Assembly: GCF_003576345.1 (NCBI RefSeq)
Contig: NZ_QWGB01000007.1
Span: 1-64,000, forward strand
DNA from: Henriciella barbarensis
GTDB taxonomy: Bacteria; Pseudomonadota; Alphaproteobacteria; Caulobacterales; Hyphomonadaceae
Reading direction: 5' to 3'
Length of the DNA stretch: 64,000 nt
The notes beneath the pieces are model-generated. The model was given only the letters and a program-made list of their open reading frames with translations. It made no database searches and was not told where the DNA came from. The translations under genes and the position numbers were made by a program. Positions 53,213 through 62,302 of this stretch are shown here, in pieces. The stretch's first letter is position 1, and each line of letters starts with the position of its first letter.

Positions 53213-54547
53213 ATGTCAGACACAGCCGTTGCCCAGCCGCCGAAGACCAAGAAAGATCCGTCTCGCCGGATGAGCGATGCGGCTCGCGCCACGAGCGACC
53301 TCATCGTGAGCCCTGATGTCTATGCCCATATGGACCAGCTCGATGCTGCGTTCTTGAAGCTTCGCGCCGAGGACCCGGTAGCATGGTGCGAACCGGAAGC
53401 CTTCCGGCCATTCTGGGCTGTGACCAAGCATGCCGACATCATGGAGATCAGCCGCCAGAACAAGCTATTCACCAATGGCGAGCGCGAAATGCTAAGCTAT
53501 GAAAGCGCTGAAGAGCGCGTCTATGCCCAGACAGGCGGGCCACACCTTCTGAAGACACTCGTCCAGCTTGACGACCCGATGCATTACAAGCTGCGTCACC
53601 TGACGCAAGACTGGTTCATGCCGCACAAGGTGAAGACGCGCGAAGAAGCGATACGCACGATCGCGAAGGAATTCGTCGACCGTATGGAAGATATGGGCGG
53701 CGAATGCGACTTCCAGCAAGAAATCGCCCTTCATTATCCGCTACGCGTGATCATGCAGATCCTCGGCGTGCCGGTCGAAGACGAGCCCATGATGCTGAAG
53801 CTCACCCAGGAAATCTTTGGCGCGCAGGACCCCGACCTCATGCGCGACAAAAGTCTTTCCGAAGGCGGCGACGCAGATAAGGGACTTTCCTCGATTCAGG
53901 AAACCCTCGCCCAGTTCTTCATGTACTTCACGAACATCACACAGGACCGCCGCGCCAATCCCAAGGACGATGTCTCTACGGTCATCGCCAACGGCGCCGT
54001 CGATGGCGAACCGATCGGTCAGCTCGAAGCGATGAGCTATTACATCATTGTTGCTGCGGCAGGTCATGACACGACCAGCGCCTCGACCGGCGGCGGCGTG
54101 CTCGGCATGCTGAACAATCCCGCCCAACTAAAGAAGATGATGGACGATCCCAAGGGCATGTCCCGGACGGCCGTCGATGAAGCCATTCGCTGGACGACAC
54201 CGGTGAAACACTTCATGCGCACCGCGCAGGACGACTACGAACTTCGCGGTCGCAATATCCTCAAAGGCGAGAGCCTTCTGCTCTGCTATCCGTCCGGCAA
54301 CCGCGACGAAGAGGTATTCGACGATCCGTTCGAATTCCGCGTCGATCGCAGTCCGAACAAGATCATCTCATTCGGTCATGGCGGGCATATGTGCCTAGGC
54401 ATGCACCTCGCCCGCCTTGAGATGCAGGCCATCTATGAAGAGCTCTTTTCCCGCGTAAAATCGATAGAACTCGCAGGTGAGCCGAGCTTTATTCGCGCGA
54501 ACTTCGTCGGCGGGCCGAAGTCCATTCCCGTGCGCTACAAGTTCTAG
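53213..54547 (+). CDS. Cytochrome P450
   Basis: 444 residues, soluble bacterial type. I-helix AAAGHDTTSASTGGG near residue 275, K-helix DEAIRWTT (ExxR), and the heme loop FGHGGHMCLGMHLARLE near 385, with the thiolate Cys in place. The N-terminus VSPDVYAHMDQL resembles alphaproteobacterial P450s of the CYP108/CYP125-like kind, that oxidise terpenes, steroids or alkyl chains; the substrate is not knowable here. Electron donors are not adjacent. It follows GGGAGG at the ATG and shares its stop with the convergent OmpA-type gene (CTAG). Confidence 0.93.
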   Translation: MSDTAVAQPPKTKKDPSRRMSDAARATSDLIVSPDVYAHMDQLDAAFLKLRAEDPVAWCEPEAFRPFWAVTKHADIMEISRQNKLFTNGEREMLSYESAEERVYAQTGGPHLLKTLVQLDDPMHYKLRHLTQDWFMPHKVKTREEAIRTIAKEFVDRMEDMGGECDFQQEIALHYPLRVIMQILGVPVEDEPMMLKLTQEIFGAQDPDLMRDKSLSEGGDADKGLSSIQETLAQFFMYFTNITQDRRANPKDDVSTVIANGAVDGEPIGQLEAMSYYIIVAAAGHDTTSASTGGGVLGMLNNPAQLKKMMDDPKGMSRTAVDEAIRWTTPVKHFMRTAQDDYELRGRNILKGESLLLCYPSGNRDEEVFDDPFEFRVDRSPNKIISFGHGGHMCLGMHLARLEMQAIYEELFSRVKSIELAGEPSFIRANFVGGPKSIPVRYKF

Positions 54548-55431
54548 TCTACTGGTTCGCTTGCAACGGGTTCGGCGTCACTGACGCTGAACTCAATGCG
54601 ACGGTTACGCGCGTATGCAGCGGTGGTCTGCGAGGTGTCTATGGGTTGGCTCTCGCCATAACCAACAGCGGTGAGCGAAGCCGACGCGACGCCAGCCTTA
54701 ATCAGGTAGTCGCGGATGGTATTTGCGCGCGTCTGTGACAGGCGTTGATTGAATGACTCCGCGCCGCGCGCGTCAGTATGGGCGCCGATTTCAATCTGAT
54801 AGCGATCGCAGAGAATAGCTGTCGCACCAAGTGCGGCTGCGACCGGCATCGTTTCGTCGGAAATCGAGGTATTGCTGGCCGAGAACTCCACCGTGTGGCC
54901 ATCAAGCACACCCGCAAACGCCGCGGTGCAGGCTGAAACTGAAGGCGACGTCGGCAGGCTTGCGACTGGCATGCCCACGGGGTCGGGTCCACCTTCGATC
55001 TCGACCATATCGACGATGATGCGTGCACCGTCGTTTGCGATGGCGTCGTTCCTGATCGCTGTTGACGCAGCTTCCAGCGCAGAAAGCTTCTCCTCCTCAT
55101 CTGTTATGGTGCCTTCAATAAGCGCAATACCGCTACGCTCGCGGATCGAAAGCCAATCATACCCTTCCTGTCGCAATTGATCCTGCAGTCGGCCTGCCCA
55201 CTGTAACGGCGAGGCTTCAGATCCTTGCTTCGTACTCGCTTCGATTGGAATACCTGACGCCGGAATGAAAAGCCCGTCGGCAAATTGGTAAGACCCTTCC
55301 GCCAGTTCCACGCAAACGCTCGGCGCGGCAATCTGCGTGCCCGCCTCGCCCACACTGGCAGCGTCACAAGCGGCCAAGCCCGTCCCCAAACCAACGAAAG
55401 CCATGCTCGCTCGTGTTCTCGGTCTTCGCAT
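54544..55431 (-). CDS. OmpA-family outer-membrane-associated lipoprotein
   Basis: 295 residues from the ATG at 55431 (GGGAGAG in front). The short signal ends with a lipobox-like GLAAC. The middle has a BON-like ASPLQWAGRLQDQLRQEG segment near 95 with EGTITDEEEKL. The C-terminus is an OmpA/MotB peptidoglycan-binding domain (IEIGAHTDARGAESFNQRLSQ near 225; GYGESQPIDT; YARNRRIEFSV). It would tether the outer membrane to peptidoglycan. The open frame upstream of 55431 is not coding. Confidence 0.88.
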   Translation of the reverse strand: MRRPRTRASMAFVGLGTGLAACDAASVGEAGTQIAAPSVCVELAEGSYQFADGLFIPASGIPIEASTKQGSEASPLQWAGRLQDQLRQEGYDWLSIRERSGIALIEGTITDEEEKLSALEAASTAIRNDAIANDGARIIVDMVEIEGGPDPVGMPVASLPTSPSVSACTAAFAGVLDGHTVEFSASNTSISDETMPVAAALGATAILCDRYQIEIGAHTDARGAESFNQRLSQTRANTIRDYLIKAGVASASLTAVGYGESQPIDTSQTTAAYARNRRIEFSVSDAEPVASEPVD

Positions 55432-55500
55432 CTGTTCAACTCTCCCGGCCGAGGGCACATCGCATGTAGGAAGATGCTGACCGCCATGGCTTTTTAATCG

Positions 55501-55794
55501 GTGCAATCTCGTGGTTTGCGCGGTGCAGTGTCTACGAGCTTGCTGTCCAACGCACAAAGTAAAGTGAAAGCTCCAACATTTCGCGAAAATGATGCGGTGA
55601 TCGACATGCTGGTCGATGCTTCCGTCGAAATGGAGGGAGTTGGCTCTTTCTCCGGACGCGAAACTATCCGCTACTCGCACATAAAGCAGTTTATCAAATC
55701 ATGGGCTGAACCGGCGAAGAATGTATACAAGCACAGCACAATGTTCGGCCCAGAGACCGATTTCTTCGTTCCAGACTATACAGCTTGTGAGTAG
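55501..55794 (+). CDS. Possible small hypothetical gene (97 codons)
   Basis: A 97-residue frame with a GTG start, between two minus-strand genes. The sequence from about residue 30 onward (IDMLVDASVEMEGVGSF, RYSHIKQFIKSWAEPAKNVYKHST) has a protein-like composition and coding-like third positions. No ribosome-binding site, no family. Could equally be non-coding leader DNA upstream of the OmpA-type gene. Confidence 0.35.
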   Translation: MQSRGLRGAVSTSLLSNAQSKVKAPTFRENDAVIDMLVDASVEMEGVGSFSGRETIRYSHIKQFIKSWAEPAKNVYKHSTMFGPETDFFVPDYTACE

Positions 55795-55801
55795 GTTCTG
55801 T

Positions 55802-56704
55802 TCAGGCCAATAGATCCTTTGGGTAGTCAGGGTAGCTTGCTTTCATGATACCATGATTGAGCAGCATCTGCGCTTTCAGGACTGATCCGTCCTCATCGTA
55901 AAAGCTTGTGAGCACCCAGTAGTTCTCGACGCGCCGACTTTGCGAGAGGGCAACCACTTCGCGCTTGAGTCGGTAGGTTTCTCCGACGAAGAGCGGCCCT
56001 TCAATCATCTTTATCTCAAGGTCTGCGAACAGGCCGATGGAGGGCCGCTTTACCGGCCAACTCACCATGCCGCCCGTGTAATTGCCCAGCACGGATACCA
56101 TCTCGGTCGGCACGATTGCCCTGCCCCAAGGCGAAGCATTCGCATAGTGATACCAGTCCATGGGCTCCGTTATCTTCTGCAGCTTTTCATTCAACGAGAA
56201 TGGATAGAGATCGCCCATATGCTGGTCCGGATCCATGCGGACCAGTTCGTCCTCCGGGCCTGTCATACCCGTTTTCATGTCTGCCAGAATAACAAGGTTA
56301 CCGGCCGGGCGTAGCTTCGCCATCCGTGCTGCCAGAAGCGTTTCGTCATTGTCCGGACCGAGGGTGGCACTCGCTTCAAGTACTGGCGTACCGTCAGCCT
56401 TTTCCGCGCGGCAATAGGCATAGGTGTCCGTCTTAGGCTCTATGAAAACGCGAACTTCCTCTCCCTCAACAACTATATTCTGGAAGTGGGTTGAGAAGCA
56501 GCCGCGTTCAAACCAGTCTTTGCCAAACAGGTCGACCAAAAATGGCGAGAACTGGCTGAAATGCGTTGGTCCCTCAATAGGCCCGGCTCTGATGCCGAGT
56601 TTCTCGGCTTCAGCATCGTCGTGGATGGAGCTGTGCCCATCATAGGACTGCTCTGCAAGCATCTGGGCAGGGTTGCGAAGCGGCCCTTCAATCACCTTCG
56701 ACAT
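55802..56704 (-). CDS. Hot-dog/MaoC-like protein of unknown substrate
   Basis: 300 residues with two halves that look like paired hot-dog folds. A GIRAGPIEGPTHFSQFSPFLVDLFG segment near residue 37 and FVGETYRLKREVVAL near 240 recall MaoC-like acyl-CoA hydratases/dehydratases; the full catalytic Asp-His signature is not clear. It lies six bases after a phosphotransferase gene on the same strand, so the two are likely co-expressed. Role in lipid or xenobiotic acyl metabolism is inference. Confidence 0.7.
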   Translation of the reverse strand: MSKVIEGPLRNPAQMLAEQSYDGHSSIHDDAEAEKLGIRAGPIEGPTHFSQFSPFLVDLFGKDWFERGCFSTHFQNIVVEGEEVRVFIEPKTDTYAYCRAEKADGTPVLEASATLGPDNDETLLAARMAKLRPAGNLVILADMKTGMTGPEDELVRMDPDQHMGDLYPFSLNEKLQKITEPMDWYHYANASPWGRAIVPTEMVSVLGNYTGGMVSWPVKRPSIGLFADLEIKMIEGPLFVGETYRLKREVVALSQSRRVENYWVLTSFYDEDGSVLKAQMLLNHGIMKASYPDYPKDLLA

Positions 56705-56710
56705 CGAAGA

Positions 56711-57799
56711 CTAGCCCTCCATCCCTGCCATGCGCGCGCGCTCTGCCGCGAACTTTGCAAGCGGCACAACACGCTCGGCATTTGCTGCAGCATTGGCATT
56801 TGATGCGGTGCCATCGCGCACGCGGCCAACGATTCCCTGGAGAATGCCAGCAAGACGGAAAGCATTGTACGAGAAGTAGTAATTGAGGTCCGGCATGCCG
56901 TCCCGGCCCGTATGCTGGCAATACAAGTCGACATATTCTTCCAGCGTTGGAATGCCCCAAGCCTTCAGGTCCTTAATGTTCGCGATCGACCCACGCGATT
57001 CGTCATTGCCGGGCATCACCCAATTCATGAGGTGATAGGAGAAATCAGCCAGCGGGTCGCCAAGCGTCGAGAGCTCCCAATCGAGAACCGCAGTCACCTT
57101 TGGATCCGTCGGGTGAAGGACCATATTGTCTAGTCGATAGTCGCCGTGGACGATGGTTACGTCTTCGTTCTTTGGAAGGTTTTTCGGCAACCAGTCGATC
57201 AGCTGCTCCATCTCCGGAATGTGCATCGTCTCAGATGCTTTGTACTGCTTGGTCCAGCGATGGATCTGGCGGGCGCAATAGTCGCCTTCCTTGCCGAAAT
57301 CCTGCAGGCCGACCTTTTTGTAATCGGTGTTGTGCAGGTCGGCGAAGGTCTTCACCTTCGCCTCGTAGATCGCCCGGCGCTGGGCTGGCTCATAGTCTGG
57401 AAGCGTCTGGTCCCACAGAATGCGGCCATCTACATTATCCATGACGTAGAAGATCGTGCCGATAACGTCTTCATCCATGCAGAGGCCATAAGGACGTGCG
57501 ACCGGGAAGCCGGTTGGATAGAGCGCATTGATCACCTTGAATTCACGGTCCACTGCGTGCGCTGATGGCAGCAGTTTGCCCGGTGGCTTGCGCCGCATCA
57601 CATAGACCTTGTTAGGCGTGAAAAGCTTATAGGTCGGGTTCGACTGGCCACCCTTGAATTGCTTGACGGTCAGTGGACCTTCATAGCCTTCTACGTTCGC
57701 TTCCATCCAGGCTGCGAGGTTAGCTTCGTTAAACCTGTGAGATTCGGCCACATCCTTCGTGCCGCTGAACATTTCCTGCGCATTGTCGGCTTCTGACAT
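56711..57799 (-). CDS. Phosphotransferase family protein (APH/ACAD10-N-like)
   Basis: 362 residues of the aminoglycoside-phosphotransferase-like fold. The catalytic loop is VTIVHGDYRLDNMVLHP near residue 217 with the Asp, and the DFG-like motif is TAVLDWELSTLGDPLADFSYHL near 242. The N-lobe has a FKGGQSNPTYKL nucleotide loop. The family includes proteins that act on hydroxyacyl substrates, beside fatty-acyl oxidation genes. It is followed by the hot-dog protein, consistent with acyl degradation. Confidence 0.88.
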   Translation of the reverse strand: MSEADNAQEMFSGTKDVAESHRFNEANLAAWMEANVEGYEGPLTVKQFKGGQSNPTYKLFTPNKVYVMRRKPPGKLLPSAHAVDREFKVINALYPTGFPVARPYGLCMDEDVIGTIFYVMDNVDGRILWDQTLPDYEPAQRRAIYEAKVKTFADLHNTDYKKVGLQDFGKEGDYCARQIHRWTKQYKASETMHIPEMEQLIDWLPKNLPKNEDVTIVHGDYRLDNMVLHPTDPKVTAVLDWELSTLGDPLADFSYHLMNWVMPGNDESRGSIANIKDLKAWGIPTLEEYVDLYCQHTGRDGMPDLNYYFSYNAFRLAGILQGIVGRVRDGTASNANAAANAERVVPLAKFAAERARMAGMEG

Positions 57800-57903
57800 G
57801 GCTCTGCTCCCTGATCATCTTGTCTGGCGGCAACCTACCGAAACACGGGCGCCGGACAAGCGTCTCGCAAGGTAATCTCAACGGCAGTTTTACCTTTGAA
57901 CGC

Positions 57904-57928
57904 AAAAGGGCCGGCTCAAGGCCGACCC
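57904..57928 (-). terminator. Rho-independent terminator after the DUF2383 gene
   Basis: Minus strand: an 8-bp stem, GGGTCGGC with GCCGGCCC (one T-G pair), loop CTTGA, followed by TTTTG. It is 34 bases beyond the DUF2383 stop and 105 bases before the start of the phosphotransferase gene. Confidence 0.75.
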
Positions 57929-57961
57929 CTTCGTCATTCTGATAACGCATTACTGCTTCGC

Positions 57962-58393
57962 TCAGGTGAGCGCGTCAGCGAATTTTTCGCCTTGGCGCGC
58001 AGAGTTCTTTGCCCGCTTCAGAAGCTCAGTGGTTTCAGGGTCGAGGCCAGAGCTCTCCAGCTTCGAATCAATCCGGTCGGCAAGATAGTCCTCGCCATCG
58101 TCCACCGCTTCGAGAGCTGCCTTCTCATCGCTGAGGAAGAGCGACGTAAAGTCCGCCCAGCCCCGATGCAGGGCACCTGCTGCACCGCCGTCGGTTTCCG
58201 GCTCACCGCCGAGGTCACGGACACGGGCCTGAAAAGCTGTAACAAGTTCACTCCGCTCATAGGCGAGCGTCTTGAACTTGTTTCGAAGACCGTGATTCTC
58301 GTCGGCGACTTCACAAACCTTCTCATAGCCCTTCTGGCTATCGATCAGGGTCTTGGTAACGTCATTCAACACTTCGATATTCGGGTTCGACAT
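57962..58393 (-). CDS. PA2169/DUF2383 four-helix-bundle protein
   Basis: 143 residues, all-helical by appearance. It begins NIEVLNDVTKTLIDSQKGYEKVCEV with the typical DUF2383 opening, then RNKFKTLAYERSELVTAFQARVRDLGGEPE and the GGAAGALHRGWADF hinge. The fold resembles ferritin-like bundles and is associated with stress responses; the function is unknown. A terminator follows and it stands alone. Confidence 0.88.
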   Translation of the reverse strand: MSNPNIEVLNDVTKTLIDSQKGYEKVCEVADENHGLRNKFKTLAYERSELVTAFQARVRDLGGEPETDGGAAGALHRGWADFTSLFLSDEKAALEAVDDGEDYLADRIDSKLESSGLDPETTELLKRAKNSARQGEKFADALT

Positions 58394-58470
58394 TCTGTCA
58401 TCTCCTTATTGCGAACATGAAGATAACGACAAAACCAACTTGCGGTTGCTGAGCGCTTGCAGAAAATCCG

Positions 58471-59760
58471 CTATTTCAAAGCGCGGTGCCCGATATCATT
58501 CCGGAAAAAGCCGCCGGGCCAATCAATAGCGCCTACACCTTCATACGCCTTGTCGATGGCGGCCTTGAGGCTATCGCCGGTTGCCGTCACACCGAGCACA
58601 CGCCCGCCAGCGGCAACCATCTCATTCTTGTCATTGATATCGGTACCAGCGTGAAAGACAGTCACACCCTCAATCCTATCCGCACCATCGACCCCTTTAA
58701 TAATGGTGCCTTTGACGGGCTTGTCCGGGTATCCTTCAGCCGCGATCACCACAGTGGCGCTTGGCCTGAAGTCGGACAGTCCCATCATTTCACAGAGCGA
58801 AGCGTGGCTGCTGACGAGTCCTCCCGTTGAACACACCAGAAGTGCGGGCACGATGTCACCGGGAAGGCCGGCCATGAGTGCCTGACATTCCGGATCGCCG
58901 AAACGCGCATTGAACTCGACCACTTTCGGTCCACTCTCGGTCACCATGATTCCGACATAAAGCACGCCTTGGTAGGGCATGCCATCATCAGCCATTCCCG
59001 ACAGCATCGGTTCGACGATCAGCGTCTGGACCAGTTCCATGATCCGCGCATCAACGATGGGTGCCGGTGCATACGCGCCCATACCGCCTGTGTTCGGGCC
59101 GACATCGCCGTCACCCACACGCTTGTGGTCTTGCGCGGCAGGCAGATAGATAGCGCCTTCTCCATCGGTCATCACAAAGATGGATGCTTCCTCACCGGTC
59201 ATGAATTCTTCGATGACAATCTCGGCGGAGGCATCGCCAAACTTGCCCGTCATGAATTCTTCGACCGTATTCTCGGCTTCGTCCTGCGACTCGACGATGA
59301 CAACACCTTTGCCGGATGCCAGCCCATCTGCCTTGATGACATATGGACCCTCGATGGTCTCAAGATAATCAAGCGCCTCTGTCAGGTCGCTGAAGCGTCC
59401 ATACTCTGCAGTCGGCACGCCGTATTTCTTCATCAGGTCTTTGGCGAAACCCTTGGAGCTCTCGAGCTGAGCAGCTTGCTGGCTTGGGCCGAACACATCA
59501 AATCCGCGCGCCCGCAGCGCGTCAGAGGCCCCTGCCGCGAGGGGGGCTTCCGGGCCGATAATAATCAGGTCAGGCGTAATCTGCAGCGCCAGTTCCTGCA
59601 CGGCCGTCAGATCCGTTGGATCGAGATCGAAACACGGGCCAACTTTGTCCATGCCGGGATTGCCAGGCGCCGAGAATACCTCGTCCACCAGGGGTGATTG
59701 CGCGATTTTCCAAACCAACGCGTGCTCACGTCCGCCAGAACCAAGAATAAGAACTTTCAT
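58471..59760 (-). CDS. purD: Phosphoribosylamine-glycine ligase PurD
   Basis: 429 residues. ATP-grasp enzyme of purine synthesis step two. MKVLILGSGGREHALVWKI starts it, with GPEAPLAAGASDALRARG near 77. The ATP-binding GPYVIKADGLASGKGVVIV is near 136. It has QDHKRVGDGDVGPNTGGMGAYAP near 213, and NARFGDPECQALM near 285. The ATG at 59760 is chosen over a longer frame. Confidence 0.97.
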   Translation of the reverse strand: MKVLILGSGGREHALVWKIAQSPLVDEVFSAPGNPGMDKVGPCFDLDPTDLTAVQELALQITPDLIIIGPEAPLAAGASDALRARGFDVFGPSQQAAQLESSKGFAKDLMKKYGVPTAEYGRFSDLTEALDYLETIEGPYVIKADGLASGKGVVIVESQDEAENTVEEFMTGKFGDASAEIVIEEFMTGEEASIFVMTDGEGAIYLPAAQDHKRVGDGDVGPNTGGMGAYAPAPIVDARIMELVQTLIVEPMLSGMADDGMPYQGVLYVGIMVTESGPKVVEFNARFGDPECQALMAGLPGDIVPALLVCSTGGLVSSHASLCEMMGLSDFRPSATVVIAAEGYPDKPVKGTIIKGVDGADRIEGVTVFHAGTDINDKNEMVAAGGRVLGVTATGDSLKAAIDKAYEGVGAIDWPGGFFRNDIGHRALK

Positions 59761-59915
59761 GTCAGGGGTGATGAACGCGATTTTCCTATCGATCAAGGCT
59801 TCTTGCCTGCTGTGCTGAGAGCGGTGACCGGGCTATCTGCTGCGGCAATTAATTGTGGGCTGACTGGAGATCAGCCCTTGATGACCGCGCCTGTCGCAAT
59901 GCAAGTTCTCAACAG

Positions 59916-60368
59916 ATGACCAAACCCTATTCCGCCCGCACGCCTAGCCATGATCTCAGCGGCCTCTGGACAGGCTTTTATGCCTATGACCTGAATGATG
60001 ATGCAGTGCCGTTCACAGCATGGATTTCAGAGGATGATGGCACCATCACAGGGTCTGTTCTCGAGGACGACATCACCAGCCCCGAGCCGGACGGCGAATG
60101 TACTTCCGAGATCATAGGCGAACGCCGCGGGCTGGATGTCCGCTTCACCAAGATTGAAACGGCAGGCCCCGACGGCAGCCTGGAATTGCTTCGCTACCAA
60201 GGCGATACCGATCCCGAATGCTGCGTCATCAGCGGCGTCTGGTTCTTCGACGATCCGGCAGAAAGCTCGGGTACATTCATGATGACCCGTATTTCCGGCG
60301 CCCTGAAGGCCGTAATACAGCCAGCCGCTGCGAATGAAAGCCAGTTCGGCCGAACTACCGAGGACTGA
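59916..60368 (+). CDS. Hypothetical protein upstream of xseA
   Basis: 150 residues, acidic, no signal or membrane segment. A beta-rich pattern (LSGLWTGFYAYDLNDDAVPF, TAWISEDDGTITGSVLED, SGVWFFDDPAESSGTFMMTRI) suggests a small barrel. I recognise no family. The start 59916 is preferred to an upstream frame at 59853. It precedes xseA by six bases, so the two are likely co-transcribed. Confidence 0.72.
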   Translation: MTKPYSARTPSHDLSGLWTGFYAYDLNDDAVPFTAWISEDDGTITGSVLEDDITSPEPDGECTSEIIGERRGLDVRFTKIETAGPDGSLELLRYQGDTDPECCVISGVWFFDDPAESSGTFMMTRISGALKAVIQPAAANESQFGRTTED

Positions 60369-60374
60369 ACCCGC

Positions 60375-61817
60375 GTGAGCGAACCACCCCCATCAAACGT
60401 CGTTGAGCTATCTGTCTCTGAACTTGCTGGAGCGCTCAAACGCACAATTGAGACGACTTACGACCACGTTCGCGTCAGAGGCGAACTCGGACGCGTCACG
60501 ATTGCCCGGTCTGGTCACATGTACGCTGATATTAAGGATGACAAAGCCGTCCTCAATTCGGTGATGTGGAAAGGCTCGGTCCAGCGCCTTCCATTTAAAC
60601 CGGAAGAAGGCCTTGAAGTCGTCGCAGAGGGACGGCTGTCGATCTATGCGGGCCGGTCCAACTACCAGCTCATAGCCGATTTCATGCGACCAGCAGGTGC
60701 TGGTGCACTCATGGCATTACTGGAAGAGCGCAAGAAGAAGCTCGCGGCAGCAGGCCTGTTCGACGACCGGCACAAGAAGCCCCTGCCCTTCCTGCCGAGA
60801 ACAGTTGGCGTGGTAACCAGCCCGACTGGCGCCGTTATTCGCGACATTCTTCACCGCATCCGCGAACGCTTTCCCGTCCGCGTCATTTTGTGGCCAGCTC
60901 TGGTGCAGGGCGACCGTGCCGCAGCTCAGATTGAAGCAGGCATTCGCGGCTTTAATGCGATGCCCGAGAGCGACCGCCCAGATGTACTCATCGTCGGGCG
61001 CGGCGGTGGATCTATCGAGGATCTTTGGCCTTTCAATGAAGAAAATGTCGTGCGTTCAGCTTTCGAAAGCGCGATACCGCTCATCTCGGCTGTGGGTCAC
61101 GAGACTGACACCACGCTGATCGATTTCGTGTCGGATGCGCGCGCACCGACACCTACTGGCGCGGCCGAGATCGCCGTGCCCGTTCGCGCCGATTTGATGA
61201 TGGCGATTGATGAGAGAGCGCAAAGCCTGACACGCGCGCTTTCACGTCGGGTACGCCACGACGCCGACCGGCTTCGTGCGTCGCGCCTTCCCAGGCTCGA
61301 AACCCTCATCGCTCAGAAACGCCAGAGCCTGGACTATCTCGACGCTGGCCTGCGCGGGGGGCTCTCCGGTGCGATCAAGTCGAAGCATATCGAGCTCGCT
61401 CGGACGGGTAGCCGTCTTCGCACCGATCCGCTCAGCAAGGATGCCCGTGATGCGCGTCGCCGCCTTCTGGACACAGCCAAACGCGCGCGGCCAGCGCTTG
61501 AACGTCTGATCGATACGCGCAAGCAACGGCTCTCGGCTGGGGCGAATTTGCTGGAAGCACTCTCTTATCAAGCAACGCTTGCGAGAGGCTTCGCCGTTGT
61601 TCGAGACGCCAAAGACACAATCTTGCGATCCTCAAAAGCGATATCGGCAGGCGACCACCTTAGCATTACGCTGCATGACGGCACTGTTGGCGCCAACGTG
61701 GCTGAAAGCGATGCCGGGCCGGCCAGAAGGACCGAGGTCGCCGCACCAAAACCGAAAGCGCCGTCTACCGCACCTGCGAAGCCCGCTAAGGAGCCACCGC
61801 AAGGCGATCTTTTTTAG
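60375..61817 (+). CDS. xseA: Exodeoxyribonuclease VII large subunit
   Basis: 480 residues. It degrades single-stranded DNA with XseB. The N-terminal OB-fold starts VSELAGALKRTIE near residue 12, and the catalytic domain has VGVVTSPTGAVIRDILHR near 155 and VGRGGGSIEDLWPFNEENVVRSAFES near 206, with GHETDTTLIDFVSDARAPTPTGAAE near 240. Long coiled arms follow. The C-terminal tail is Ala/Pro/Lys-rich before GDLF. GTG start. xseB is not in view. Confidence 0.95.
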   Translation: MSEPPPSNVVELSVSELAGALKRTIETTYDHVRVRGELGRVTIARSGHMYADIKDDKAVLNSVMWKGSVQRLPFKPEEGLEVVAEGRLSIYAGRSNYQLIADFMRPAGAGALMALLEERKKKLAAAGLFDDRHKKPLPFLPRTVGVVTSPTGAVIRDILHRIRERFPVRVILWPALVQGDRAAAQIEAGIRGFNAMPESDRPDVLIVGRGGGSIEDLWPFNEENVVRSAFESAIPLISAVGHETDTTLIDFVSDARAPTPTGAAEIAVPVRADLMMAIDERAQSLTRALSRRVRHDADRLRASRLPRLETLIAQKRQSLDYLDAGLRGGLSGAIKSKHIELARTGSRLRTDPLSKDARDARRRLLDTAKRARPALERLIDTRKQRLSAGANLLEALSYQATLARGFAVVRDAKDTILRSSKAISAGDHLSITLHDGTVGANVAESDAGPARRTEVAAPKPKAPSTAPAKPAKEPPQGDLF

Positions 61818-61820
61818 TGC

Positions 61821-62300
61821 CTAGGAACTGGCAGGCGTCACTTTAAGCCCGTTGCCTTCTGTACCATCGACGACGACGGATGCGCCCGTTTCAGGATTGC
61901 TACCGTCAGTCGTTTCGGCGGGCCATTCGGTGTCGCCGAGGCGCACCCTGCCCTGACCATTTGCGAAGGTTGAAATCACGGCGGCGCGCTGACCAATCGT
62001 ACGGCTCATGAGCCGGTTCAACGTTGGATGCTCTGCAATCTTTGAGCGCATGTCCGCGAAAACGGTCCTGCCGAGAACGACTAGCCCATTAGCGGCGACC
62101 GCAAAGAACAGAAACTGCCCCTGCCAGCTATGGCTGCCAATGATGGCGAATGCCGAAAATAAAGCCGTCGCGCCGGCAGCTATGGAAACCCACAGAAGAT
62201 CGAACGTGCCGAGCATCGTCTCGATGGCGAGCAGAACAAGCGCGAGGGTTAGCCAGTGCCATGCGGTAAGCGGCCAGAGAAGGTCGATGAGTGAGGCCAC
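61821..62300 (-). CDS. NfeD-family membrane protein (partner of QmcA)
   Basis: 159 residues. Three membrane helices (about 13-33, 38-58, 62-82) then a C-terminal OB-fold (IGQRAAVISTFANGQGRVRLGDTEWPAETTD), the NfeD/YbbK pattern. It starts two bases after the qmcA stop, forming a unit with it. NfeD proteins work with SPFH proteins in membrane microdomains or quality control. Confidence 0.88.
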   Translation of the reverse strand: MASLIDLLWPLTAWHWLTLALVLLAIETMLGTFDLLWVSIAAGATALFSAFAIIGSHSWQGQFLFFAVAANGLVVLGRTVFADMRSKIAEHPTLNRLMSRTIGQRAAVISTFANGQGRVRLGDTEWPAETTDGSNPETGASVVVDGTEGNGLKVTPASS

Positions 62301-62302
62301 GA

